41,837 nucleotides of DNA from Chromera velia (lineage: Eukaryota > Sar > Chromeraceae): the NCBI GenBank assembly GCA_018398765.1, contig JAHBMJ010000727.1, forward strand, positions 1-41,837, written 5' to 3'. A model generated the notes under the pieces. That model was given only the letters and a program-made list of their open reading frames with translations. It was not told where the DNA came from and searched no databases. Each line of letters starts with the position of its first letter. Within the stretch, counting starts at the first letter, position 1. This document shows, piece after piece, positions 30,530 through 40,425 of this stretch. The position numbers were made by a program, and so were the translations under genes.

Positions 30530-30650
30530 TAAATCAAAGTGAACTCCTATTGTAAAAAACTGAACTGCCTCATACGTTGCCGCAGCAATGCCACTGAACG
30601 CTAGACGCTTATTTATCAGCCAATGGTGATGGCGTATGATGATGATGATA
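30530..30650 (+). repeat. Dispersed repeat, direct copy 1
   Basis: Includes AAAGTGAA, ACTGAACTGCCTCATRC-GTTGCC, GAACGCTAGACGCTTATT and GATGGCGTATGATGAT. Homologous to 30,785-30,910 and, inverted, to 26,936-26,990. Confidence 0.75.
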
Positions 30651-30784
30651 TGAAAACAATGATTGAGGTGATGATATAAAAATGATGATAAACTTTTGAA
30701 GTGTTTATATAAAAAAATGTGCAAGCATGCTGCTTTCAAAGTAGAAAAGTTTTAAAACAAGCATCCTACATGGTTGAATTGACT

Positions 30785-30910
30785 AAAAAACAAAGTGAAT
30801 TACTGTTATAATTAAATATAAAGAACCGAACTGCCTCATGCATTGCCGTTAAACGTTCGTCCCTAGATGTTTATTCACTAGGCTGATAGCGATGGCGTAA
30901 TATAATGAAT
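30785..30910 (+). repeat. Dispersed repeat, direct copy 2 (diverged)
   Basis: Shares ACAAAGTGAATTAC, CGAACTGCCTCATGCATTGCC and GATAGCGATGGCGTAA with copy 1, with an internal insertion. Confidence 0.7.
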
Positions 30911-31195
30911 CTAGCATGTTATTCTTCCTCTTCATTTGTTGTTAAATTCGTTAAAATTATGGTTGAATGATCATGATGTCATATAATGATAATGATGATG
31001 TCAGATTATGTCAGATGATCAAATGATGGGTACACATGCTACTATAGATATGCTATAAATATTTTCTCCCTTTTTAGCTCTGTTTTTTTTTATTTTCTTT
31101 CATCTATTCTCCTAGTTATTCTCTCATCCTAGAGTCCCCTGCTTGTACCTTTCCCGCTAGTCTTTCCTGCATGGCCGTCTTCACAAGTTTATATT

Positions 31196-31832
31196 TAGTG
31201 ACCAGGTTTGATTTGAATTTGAATTGAATTGAATTGAATTGAGGCAGTTAAAGCTGGTGAGCGCACCATTTGATTTAATTCAATTGATTTGATTTAAGGT
31301 TAGACTTAACCTTAAATCAAAATCTGTAATTCTGATGGAGCTTGCTTTGATACCTCCTAGGATACCTCTATCAAATCTACATCAAATCTAGCTACCTCAA
31401 ATCTGACTTTTAACCTCAAATATATGCACTGGGTGGCTCCGCCTCAAGCTCCGCCCCCCAGAACCCCCGTTTCAATCGTAAGAATCACAAATTTTATATA
31501 CTAAGACTATTTATACCAGCAACAAACGTATGTGCCGTTCTCTGTCTCCCTAGAAAGGCAAAAACTGGCGAAAAAGCACGTACGTAATACTAGATTAACA
31601 GCTCCCACCTCCAATTGATTCAATTCATACATATTGAGGGAAATGATGAAGAAGAAGGGAAGGAAGACCATTATCCAAGCCATTATAAAAGTCTGGATAT
31701 AAATGGTAAACCCTAAATCTAACTTCAAATCTGCCTAGATTTGCAATTCTAGAGCGTTAACTTCAAGTTAAAACTATGAAATCAAGTCAAATCAAATCAA
31801 ATCAAATCTTATCAAATCAAACCTGGTCACTA
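31196..31832. mobile_element. Non-autonomous hAT-like element, perfect 21-bp TIRs and 8-bp TSD
   Basis: The left end (31,196-31,216) begins TAGTGACCAGGTTTGATTTG and the right end (31,812-31,832) is its exact reverse complement over 21 bp. TTTATATT flanks both sides (31,188-31,195 and 31,833-31,840), a perfect 8-bp duplication. An 8-bp duplication with short inverted ends is the hAT superfamily signature. The 637-bp body has no transposase frame. It has GAATT/ATCAA subterminal repeats and a 15-bp perfect hairpin at 31,288-31,321. Confidence 0.9.
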
Positions 31833-31840
31833 TTTATATT

Positions 31841-33786
31841 TTTGCTCTCACTCCTTGAAGGTCTTTTTCTGTAGCCGTTGCACTGTTACAGCCTCCTTCA
31901 ATAGGGATAATGCCATATTGATCGATCGAGCATCACTTAGATACCGGGTTTGAAGTAATTCTCATTTATAGGCCCCCCCATCCATTGTATGATGCAGGTT
32001 TAGCAAAGGGGCAATACAACATTGTCTTAGACTTATGCATTGGTAATGGATTGCATGATGGCCTATAGACCGATCAATGATGATAATCATGATATCATGA
32101 TGATGATGATAATGATGATGACTAGACGGAGTCTAAACTTATTTGCTCCGAGTCACTCGCCAAGTCACTTCTAGCGCTAGGGGGCAGAACTTCTGGTATG
32201 TATACTAGATTTTGGAGCTAATATGACCAAAAAAAGTGAAAATTTTATTTAGTTTTTTAGTAACAAAATATTTTTTAGGCACGGCTTGACGAGTTACTTC
32301 CAAAAAACATAAAATGTTGGTGTGGGTTATTCGTTTTGTTATAGGTTACAGGAGTAAAATATATATGTCGCTTCGTGATGTTACGGATTACTTGGTTAAA
32401 GGCCATTTTAGGTCAGTAACCATCATTCAAAGTTCATTTTAAAAAGTGTTTAAAAGTTGTTTAAAATATGTTTAAAGACCTTATAGTGGATGGTTACTCA
32501 CTTTTTATCAGGGGTCAAAAATGGTTATGGGTTACTCGGTTAGAGGCCTTTTTATCAAATATTGAAGCAACACATCAAAATTATGTAATTGTTTAAGAAC
32601 CATAAAGTGTTTCAACCTTTTTCAGATGCTTTTAGAAGTAACTTAAGCTAAACAATCAATTGGCACCACTTTTAAAGTGCTAGGTGATTGATATATAGGG
32701 GAGGGGGGGGGGTACTAAAATTACTAAATAAAAATAGTAACCATCCTGGAGTGCTGCACCCTAGTTCTAGCATCAGTGACACTTACACTTCATTTAACTC
32801 ACACTTAGACTCACACTCACTAGCTCACTGCCTTTCTGTCAAACACATGCACTCACTGCCACTCAGACACTTGCTCACTTACTGGCCCAGATTCACTACC
32901 GACGCAGCCATCTTATCATGTTTTTACTTTGCACATTCCCCTCGATCATACCGATAAAACAACTCGACAACGACAAGACCAACAACTCATCAAAAAAATT
33001 GATTAAGCACAATCAATTGTCCATTCACAATGTGGAGCGAAGAGTCACTGAAGATTCGATGCAGCAGCATACACGTTCCTTAATATCAATCAGGCGTAGG
33101 GACAGCCACTTCCCCTACCCCACTCCCTGTCTCAAAAGGGGTGCATGACCGACCACCACGAGTCACCACTCTTGCAAGACCTGACATCAATTAGCATAGC
33201 GACTTCCAGCTATGCATGCGCAGACACCAAATCTCATAAATCCAACCAAGAACCTCATTGAACTTTCTACGAAGCACCAGCACTTAAACGATTCATCGAT
33301 CAACCAGTTCATCGGTTGATTGATCTACCTAGATATCCACTTATATGCCCAAGACTAAAAAGCATTTATATTTCAAAAAAATCCGCCTCTTAAATCCCTT
33401 GCAATCAGCAACACTCGACACGTGTCCATGTATGATCACAAAAATCTGATGACCCTCAAGTTGGGGATCTAGAAATGCTTCCGATCACCTCAAGGCCCCA
33501 GCAGCATCAGTTGTAAGATTGCCTGGTCTATCCCCCACCCGGGTCTCGGGCCCCTCCTCCGTTTCTCCTTCTTTAACCCCTCCCGTCTCCCTCTCCACAA
33601 TCTCTACTGTACGGAAAGATGCCGCAGTCGATGTGGTCCCCTGTCGCCCCTCTCTTCTCCATTCTCCGTCTTTCTCTTTCGCCTCTTTACTGCTAAACCC
33701 CTCCTAAGCTTCCTTTTAATTCCCTCGTCAATCGCTTTCTTTTCGTCCGGGACCTTGTTGAGGAACTCCTTGATTTTCCGGTACCT
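31841..33786. other. AT-rich intergenic region, no gene supported
   Basis: Contains GAT/ATC-rich runs at about 32,080-32,120, an AGTAACCATC ... GATGGTTACT inverted pair at about 32,415-32,500, and repeated GGTTACTCGG-type segments. Frames at 32,688-33,148 are low in information. C-rich sequence near 33,520-33,700 may be the 3' UTR of the minus-strand gene that ends at 33,787. Confidence 0.6.
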
Positions 33787-34403
33787 CTAGCAGATGTTGA
33801 AATGTGTGACAAGCACCCATAAGCACTTCCACAGAATAACCAGGGCAGTGGAAACGACGGAGAAGTAAAGGTTCGTTAGGCTCATGTCCTGGTTGTCTTC
33901 CACAGCGAAGCCGTATAGCAAGAGGGCGAGGATGATGCCCTCGGTCGTCGAGAGGAGGAAGGAGGAAAGAAAACGCTTCCACGACTTCTTGAATGACTTC
34001 GAGTTGATAAGCATCACCTGAGACAAGAATATGGGTAAGCAAAAAGTGAGGCAAACGCACACGGAGGCTACGTAAATAGAAAACGAGACACACGGAAAGA
34101 GACTGACAGAGGCAGATGGTATTTGTGTTTCTTTTTCCTTCTCTTTTCTTCATTTTAGTCAGGCATCGAGACACGCAGACGGATAGATTGCATTTTCTGA
34201 TTGTCTTTTTCCGTCTCGACACAGAGGTGGACAAAGGGGGAGAGGAAAAACGAAGGTGAACAGGAAAAACGACTATGCAGCTGACAAACCCAAGCCAGGC
34301 AAACACATAGACGTAAGAGACGGAAGGGCATAAAAAGAGGGAGCAAAGAAGGAAGAAGGCAAAAAAGAAGGAAGGAAGGAAGGAAGGAACTGAGCAGGAA
34401 AAG

Positions 34404-34447
<44 letters not shown>

Positions 34448-35367
34448 AACAGACAGACAGACAGATAGACTACATGTTTCTTCGTTTTCTCCCTCCTTTT
34501 TCTTTATGGACACAACAGATAAAAACTTTAAGAAAGAACAAAGACAAAAGAACAGCACCAACATACAGACAAACAGACAGACAGACACGCAGAGAAGGGA
34601 GGAAAAAAGGAAGGAAGATTCTGAAAGAAAGTAAGGAGCGAAAGAAAAAAAGAAACAAAGAAAGAAATAAAGAAAGAAAGAAAGAAATAAAGAAAGAAAG
34701 AAAGAAGGAAAGGAGTGAAAGAAAGGAGCGAAAGGAAGGAGCAAAAGAAAGGAGCGAAAGAAAGGAGCGAAAGAAAGGAGCGAAAGAAAGGAGCGAAAGA
34801 AAGGAGTGAAAGAAAGAAAGAAAGAAAGAAAATCAGGTTTGAGAACATCAAGTTGCGGAATGCACAGTTTGCAAATGGTGATAATATAGCGCAAGCTGCA
34901 TCAAAAAAAAGTAGGCAGCATAAAAGGCGTACGGAAAAGAGATTTAGTCTCTGTATGCTGTCCCTCTGACCGACCTGCATGACAACCACGTTAAGCATGT
35001 CGATTTGGAACAGAGAGAGGAAAAGAATGGTGATTCCATACCTGAAAGAGGCTCTAAACTCCTTCACCCCATCCATCGGGCACAGTAGCTTCCCCGAACT
35101 CCCGAAGCAGAATTCCAATACAGAGCCATTACACTCCTCGTCAGAGTACTTTAAAAGATGTTTCACTCCCACTGTGCCTGTCAGACAGAGAGGGTCGGAC
35201 ATGGGGGTGTCTTGCAAGAAGAACTCGTCACTGTCTGTCCAGTTCTGAACTGAGGCCTTGGGGTAGAAACGAATTTTCATATCAAAAAAATAGAAGGGGG
35301 GAGGGGGGTGTGTGGGACTCTCAGGCTTTCTCAAAATGAGGTGCTGGGCTGTTTCACATCTCACCAC
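33787..35367 (-). CDS. Partial paralogue of the multi-pass membrane C-terminus
   Basis: Two exons on the minus strand: about 35367-34975 and 34017-33787 (TAG), joined at phase 0 (MQ|VMLINSKSF). Exon 1 encodes an extracellular-like stretch (KIRFYPKASVQNWTDSDEFF, three Cys) and a hydrophobic helix (ITILFLSLFQIDMLNVVVM). Exon 2 adds two more helices (LLSTTEGIILALLLYGF and LVILWKCLWVLVTHF). It is homologous to the last part of the gene at 18,687-25,945, where the same intron splits MH|VALVNPHSF, also at phase 0. The signal peptide, ectodomain and upstream helices are missing, and no earlier exon is seen before the retrotransposon begins. It may be a 5'-truncated pseudogene, or its other exons may lie beyond the inserted element. 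Confidence 0.7.
34392..34830. repeat. Polypurine tract: (AG)n, (GAAA)n and 13-bp GGAGCGAAAGAAA repeats
   Basis: Fills much of the 957-nt intron of the partial paralogue. The plus strand is nearly all purine for about 230 bp (34,600-34,830), so the transcript carries a long polypyrimidine tract. Tandem GGAGCGAAAGAAA units lie at about 34,723-34,810. Confidence 0.9.
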
Positions 35368-36438
35368 CTGGATTGCCCCAACGTATGCTAGTCATATACA
35401 GAATTCTAGGTCCCAAAACCTAGCTTAAAACTATTGAGATCTCAATCAATCTTAATTTTACGTTTATGTCTTGGTTTAAGTTTAAGTCCGCATTAACAAA
35501 TTTAGTAATAAATCGTCAATACTCATAAAAAGAAAGCTAGAAAGAAAGAATGTAGCAATTGGTAGCAAATTGCCGGCTAGGTTACCGGCCCAGCAAGACT
35601 AGCTGCAACACAGCGCCCTTCCTGCAGCTTTACATTTTTTCCTACTATGTACTACGTATAAGGCTTCTATGCTTCTAACCAGTGCTTTTAGTTTCGTGCT
35701 TTGCTTCCGCTTTTTTAAACGGATTCTAAGTCTGATTTTTCAGTTTTTTGCTATTTTCAATCCTTCTGTGTCTCAGATTTTGTCGAGAGGAACTGCATTA
35801 TGTTTACGTAATGTTCCAGAAGCATGCTGCTCCTGTTTTTTTGCTTGTCGATGCGCACTTCTTTTCTCTCTTTCCATTTGGTAAGGGGTGCATGTCGAGC
35901 GAATTGATTTTTAAGCGCATAAGTCCCCATCCGGATCCTTAAATACTGCGCACGCCATCATTGTTTCGGCTCGCTTCACGCATGATATTCATCTTTCCAT
36001 GTGCTTCTCTCTCTTTCACTGATCCCGGCTCACCTCTCCTGTCAGTGATTGCACGTTGAGTGACGCACGCTGAGTCCCGATTGTTTATGCAAGGGATTGC
36101 CATCCCTGGAACTCTTTCACTTCTTGTTTGGGGCTTTCCGGGGTTCTCGCACGCAGGAACTCCGTCAAGCGTCTCCTCTTGCATACATTTTGACTCACAA
36201 AATTTCTCATTGTTTTATCTTGATCGATTGCTAGAATTGAACGTTTTTTCCTCTGGGAGTGGCTCTCTACTTGCCACTGAGTAACGACTTTCTCTGGAAT
36301 AAGGACCTACGGATCGATTTCATCGTGAGTCTTTATTTCTGTCTTCGTGTGTAGCTAGATATTCGTTCTTATAGTCTAGCAAACATCTCGTGGTGCCAGC
36401 TCCCACTTTCTTCCTCTGATTCTTTGAGAAAGCGTCCT
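35368..36438 (+). other. Region holding the probable 5' LTR/leader of the copia element
   Basis: No gene is seen. A candidate LTR could start at TGTAGCAATTGG (about 35,550) and end at AGCAAACA (36,384). TGGTGCCAGCTCC follows at about 36,390 and might be a tRNA primer binding site, since such sites begin TGG. Without the 3' LTR, which is outside the window, the borders cannot be confirmed. Confidence 0.35.
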
Positions 36439-36498
36439 TTCTTTTCCTGGGTCGAACGGCTTTCTTCTTGTCCGTTTGCCTTCTCCTTAGCTTCTGCA

Positions 36499-37224
36499 AT
36501 GGAGCAAACTCCAGTGATTGAACGATCTCTGTCCGGTCCTCCCGCACCTGACTCTGAGCTCGCTTCTGCTTTGTCTCCTCCTAATGCAGCAGATCACGCT
36601 CTGCCAGTGGTTGGAGTTGAGGAGCACATCGAAGTGTCTCCACCTGATGTCTCTGGTGCCTCTGGTCAGGCTGGGCAGGGTGATCCACCTCCTCCTGTAC
36701 CTCTGGTGTCCGACCCTCCACACCCGGTGGCTGAGGCGTCCTCAGGTGATGGTCCCCCTGCACCTCTTCCCGCTCCTCCGTACCCCGACTCGGCTCTGCC
36801 GACGGGGCACCAGGCCGCCTACTACCCCATCGGAACTCCTGATCCAGGTTTTCCCGGATTTGCTCCTCCACAGGTGACTCCTGTCCCTCCTGCCTCAGGC
36901 TTCTTCCCTTCTGCAGGCCCGTACGCGACTCCTGTGCCGCAGTCCGTACACCATTATTGGCCTCTCTGGCAGAACGTTCCGTCTCCTTCTCCTCCTGTGC
37001 CGCCTGCACAGCAGCAGCCACCCTGGCAGCCTTTCCCCGCTCCTTCCCCCGGTCACTCTGTTCAAGTTGTGACCCGCCGGAGTGAGTTGGCGAAAAAGGC
37101 GATTGACCAGTTGACAATTTTTTCGGGCACCCCCCAGGAGGACGTGGAACTGTGGAAAGAGAGCTTCCACGAGGTGGTGGATGAAGTCCGCTCGTTGGAT
37201 AGTCCCCATGCACTCGGTCCCTAA
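36499..37224 (+). CDS. Copia gag, N-terminal part
   Basis: Starts at ATG 36,499 (MEQTPVIERSL) and runs 241 codons to TAA 37,222. It is very rich in Pro, Ala and Ser up to about residue 190. The end (RRSELAKKAIDQLTIFSGTP) looks like the beginning of a capsid-type helical region. The same frame continues sensibly after the stop (DLSGIIRQKVSSGVREVL), so the stop cuts the capsid domain rather than ending it. Gag proteins coat the element RNA in cytoplasmic particles. Confidence 0.75.
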   Translation: MEQTPVIERSLSGPPAPDSELASALSPPNAADHALPVVGVEEHIEVSPPDVSGASGQAGQGDPPPPVPLVSDPPHPVAEASSGDGPPAPLPAPPYPDSALPTGHQAAYYPIGTPDPGFPGFAPPQVTPVPPASGFFPSAGPYATPVPQSVHHYWPLWQNVPSPSPPVPPAQQQPPWQPFPAPSPGHSVQVVTRRSELAKKAIDQLTIFSGTPQEDVELWKESFHEVVDEVRSLDSPHALGP

Positions 37225-39987
37225 GACCTATCTGGCATCATCCGTCAGAAGGTCTCTTCAGGGGTGCGAGAGGTCCTCCGTTCTCGCACTGTGCAGGCTG
37301 ACCAGATCTATGACCCTTCGTGGCTACTTGACACCCTTGACAGCCTCTACCTCGGTCCATACGAGTCCCGTGTCCGGAAACGTTGGCGTGCCGTCAAGGC
37401 ACTTCGTCCTCTCGCCAGTGAATCTGTCAACACCTACTTTGCCCGAGCAGCCAAAGTCTTTGGCCGTCTCCGTCGACTCGTTCCAGCGATGGTGTTTGGG
37501 TCTAAACCCTTTGTCCCCTTCGAGTACAGCATCCTCCTGGAGTTACTTCCCGCTGAAGGAGGCGCTCATCGGTACGTCCTCACATACCTGCAGGATTATA
37601 CCCCCATGGGCCTTCGTGACTGCCTGCGCCGCTATGAACAACAGCTTGGAACACCGACTCCCTCTGCCACGATCTGGTTCTCGAGTGCACCTCCCTCCAG
37701 GTCATCTTCTACTCCCAAGCCCAACCACCCCAAGTGCATCTACTGTGGGGTCGCTCACCCATGGAGGAAGCATGTGAAGTGCATCGCTTGTGGTGCCTCA
37801 CCTCATGTTGATCGCTCTACTTGCCCAGCGATCGCTTACGTTTGCAGTTGTGGCAAGCAGGGGCACCTTGATACCATGTGTCCCTCCAAGCTCCGTGCCT
37901 CCAAGAAAGCCGCCAACGTTCACTGGGCGACCGTCTCTTTTGCCTCTGCTGCCGTCATCTCCCCCGATTTGGTTCACGGCCCTCATTTTGGCAAGGACGA
38001 TGGAGCAACTGTCGAGGCCGTCGGTGAGCTCTACCTCGAAAAGGTCTCCGCCTCCATCACTTACACCATGAAGGTACTCAACACCCCAGTCCCTGTACGG
38101 ACTGCTGGTCGCAACGACTCTTCTGAGGCTTCCGGAGCCGTCGTTTACGCCACCCACTCTGTTACGCTCGATGACGTTATCTTCGGTGACCGCCTTGAAT
38201 CCATTACCTTCCTCATCCTTCCACAGTCTTCCATCCCTTTCCTCTTCTCGAAAGCCCTTGCCCAACGGCTCTCTGTGAAGATGGATTACCAAGATAATGT
38301 CATGGTGATCCCATCGCCCTCTGGGCCTGATGTCACCTTGACATGGATCGACCTTGGGGAGTATTACGGCCTCCCTCTCGTCCAAGATGATGATTCCCCA
38401 CCTTCGTTGGTGGGCTTAGATGAGTCCGACGACGAGCGTCCCCCCTTGGAGGATGATCCTAATGAGTCAGAGGACGAGATCGATAACTCTGCCCCCTTCT
38501 GTCCTCTTCCTTTTGCCCTGTGCACGACCACCTCTCCCACTACCACCCCTGCTCTACACTCGCCTCCAGAGGGCATTGCGGATGTCGGGGTTCCTGTGTC
38601 TATGGGAGAGGCACCTGAGGGAGTGCATGTTTGTGTATCTGGAGGAGAGACACCTGAGGGCGTGTGCATGTCTGTGTCTCCGGAGGAGGCGTCTGTCCCC
38701 TCTGGAGAGGGAGTTGAGGGATTGAACGAGCCAGCATGTCCAGGCGAGCTCGCAGGCAAGGCGTCCACTACAGCGCAGAATTCTATAAAAGCAACCACTG
38801 GCGGTGATGTCCCTTCTCTTTCTGTTTCTTTTTCTGATGACTGCGATTCTCCCCCCTTTGAATCTCTCTCTGTCGATGAATCTGAACCTTCTCTCTCTGA
38901 GTTCGAGTTTTCTCAACTCACGTTTACGATTCAACTCAAACAGACAGGCACAGTTAAGATTTTTATTGCTTCTGATTTTTGGGATTTGGTTCGCGGGGTT
39001 CATTGCAAGTGTGCGCATGCGGGCGTGAAGGAAGTGATGGCTCAACTCCTCTTTCATTTCTCTTTTGAACTCCCGCTCACTACCATTCAAGCGTGTGTCG
39101 CTCGTGTTCTCTCTTCTTGCCCTGAGTGTCCGCAGGTGAAGGGCCCGGTTGGTTTTTCTATCCCCGGTGTCTCCTTCACCAAGGGGGCATACGTAGGGGC
39201 GAGGCTGCACCTCGACAGCCTGTATTTGGGGGCATCTGACTGTGGTCCGACTCATCAACTCACGGTGCTGGAGGATTTCCTCCCTTATGGCTTTGCCCTT
39301 CGCTTTGCTGCTCACCCCAACAGCCACGAGACTGTCGCTTTCCTTGAAAACGTATGGTTCCCTCGTTTTGGGGTCCCAGAGGAGATCCGATGCGACCAGG
39401 GGTCTGAGTTTGCAAACGCCCCCCTCATTGAGCTCTCCAAGCGTCGGGGCTTCCGTCTCTCATTCGCGCCCTCCGGCTACAAGGACGGTAACTCCTTATC
39501 CGAACGATGGCAGAGAGAGGTGCTTGCCTCCGTCCGCTCTCTCCTCCTCGAGCGTCAGCTCCCCGGCAGCTCATGGCCTGAGATCCACGATGAGGCGATT
39601 CGACGTTTGAACAACCGAATATCAGTGCAGGGGGGGGGTTCTCGTCACACTGCCGCTGCCCTCCCTGGTTTGCTGTCTTGTGTTCACCGTTTTTTCCCCT
39701 CTGCCCGCCCTCCCCGCCCGTCTGCTTTGCAGACTTATTGTATGGAAGACATTGTCATGTACAACCGGGGCGCCTCTGGAGGGGGGGGTCGATCAGGTCA
39801 AGGTCACAAGTGTGGCCCCGTTTGGGCCCCCTATTGCGTTGTCTCCGTTGAGAACGAACACTTCTACGAAATTGTAGCTACCGATGAGTCCCTCCGCCCC
39901 CAACGGACCACCGCATCGCCTCACCAGCTCCGTCCAGCCGTCCGTCCTGTTCCATTTGGTATCATACGCACACAACCCAATCCCTAA
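37225..39987 (+). CDS. Copia gag C-terminus, zinc knuckles and integrase
   Basis: About 920 codons in the gag frame. The capsid-like helical region comes first, then Cys/His knuckles at about 37,734-37,890 (CIYCGVAH, CIACGASPH, CSCGKQGHLDTMC). A weakly conserved stretch where the protease should lie (38,100-38,350) has no clear D-S/T-G triad. An acidic linker follows, then integrase: an HHCC zinc module (VHCKCAHAG ... CPEC) and a catalytic core with D 39,214 (LHLDSLY), D 39,394 (RCDQGSEF) and E 39,502 (SLSERWQ). The last two are exactly 35 residues apart, the D-D-35-E arrangement. It joins element cDNA to host DNA in the nucleus. The TAA at 39,985 falls after the integrase. Confidence 0.85.
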   Translation, partial: DLSGIIRQKVSSGVREVLRSRTVQADQIYDPSWLLDTLDSLYLGPYESRVRKRWRAVKALRPLASESVNTYFARAAKVFGRLRRLVPAMVFGSKPFVPFEYSILLELLPAEGGAHRYVLTYLQDYTPMGLRDCLRRYEQQLGTPTPSATIWFSSAPPSRSSSTPKPNHPKCIYCGVAHPWRKHVKCIACGASPHVDRSTCPAIAYVCSCGKQGHLDTMCPSKLRASKKAANVHWATVSFASAAVISPDLVHGPHFGKDDGATVEAVGELYLEKVSASITYTMKVLNTPVPVRTAGRNDSSEASGAVVYATHSVTLDDVIFGDRLESITFLILPQSSIPFLFSKALAQRLSVKMDYQDNVMVIPSPSGPDVTLTWIDLGEYYGLPLVQDDDSPPSLVGLDESDDERPPLEDDPNESEDEIDNSAPFCPLPFALCTTTSPTTTPALHSPPEGIADVGVPVSMGEAPEGVHVCVSGGETPEGVCMSVSPEEASVPSGEGVEGLNEPACPGELAGKASTTAQNSIKATTGGDVPSLSVSFSDDCDSPPFESLSVDESEPSLSEFEFSQLTFTIQLKQTGTVKIFIASDFWDLVRGVHCKCAHAGVKEVMAQLLFHFSFELPLTTIQACVARVLSSCPECPQVKGPVGFSIPGVSFTKGAYVGARLHLDSLYLGASDCGPTHQLTVLEDFLPYGFALRFAAHPNSHETVAFLENVWFPRFGVPEEIRCDQGSEFANAPLIELSKRRGFRLSFAPSGYKDGNSLSERWQREVLASVRSLLLERQLPGSSWPEIHDEAIRRLNNRISVQGGGSRHTAAALPGLLSCVHRFFPSARPPRPSALQTYCMEDIVMYNRGASGGGGRSGQGHKCGPVWAPYCVVSVENEHFYEIVATDESLRPQRTTASPHQLRPAVRPVPFGIIRTQPNP

Positions 39988-40425
39988 GGTGCTACTCTGG
40001 CCGAACGCGCAGGGTGGAAAGATTCCGCTTCGCTTCCTTCCTCCGCTGATGCTGCTCTGACTCTGCTTCAGGAACAGGAGGCAGCAGCCTTTGTCCCCCT
40101 CTTTGGTCCCGACCCAATGACTGAGTCCCTCCCCAACACCCTGACGTCCCCTTCTCCTTTGCACCCTGCTGACTTGCCTGCTGTCCATACAACAGACCCG
40201 TCTCTGTCCTCGCAGCCCACTCAGCAGCCGATCCCCGAGTCTGCCCCGCCGGCAACTCCCCCTCTCGCCTCTCTTTTCCCCATCATGCCTGTCCCGCTGC
40301 AGCCAGGCACGATGGTGATTGGTCGTTCCCCCGAGCATTCACTCTTGTGGGTAGGAAAAATCCTTGGTGTCCTGCCGAGTGATGGAGCAGCAGAGGGTGA
40401 TGTCCGGTATAAGGTCCATGCGTAG
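39988..40425 (+). CDS. Copia pol linker between integrase and reverse transcriptase
   Basis: Same frame, 145 codons between TAA 39,985 and TAG 40,423. Pro/Ser/Thr-rich (TSPSPLHPADLPAV), typical of the poorly conserved spacer between integrase and reverse transcriptase in copia elements. No catalytic motif. Confidence 0.6.
   Translation, partial: GATLAERAGWKDSASLPSSADAALTLLQEQEAAAFVPLFGPDPMTESLPNTLTSPSPLHPADLPAVHTTDPSLSSQPTQQPIPESAPPATPPLASLFPIMPVPLQPGTMVIGRSPEHSLLWVGKILGVLPSDGAAEGDVRYKVHA

Larger units (their letters stand above)
29751..31187. other. AT-rich intergenic DNA with simple repeats
   Basis: Contains a (CATT)n run at about 30,149-30,177, GATGAT runs near 30,636, and two copies of a degenerate direct repeat. 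No gene recognised; frames are short and AT-driven. Confidence 0.65.

Noticed and set aside
31507-31728. 73-codon minus-strand hydrophobic frame
   Set aside because: Lies inside the hAT-like element, has no homology and is typical of AT-rich DNA.
33728-34894. 388-codon minus-strand frame rich in FLSFFLSF
   Set aside because: It runs through the polypurine intron; homology with the paralogue shows that only 34,017-33,787 in another frame is coding.
36581-37213. 210-codon minus-strand frame
   Set aside because: Antisense shadow of the proline-rich gag.
36499-40425. A genetic code with TAA/TAG read as Gln
   Set aside because: Cellular genes in the window end at TAG (12,451; 33,787) and TAA (13,531) where homology also ends, so genome-wide reassignment is unlikely.
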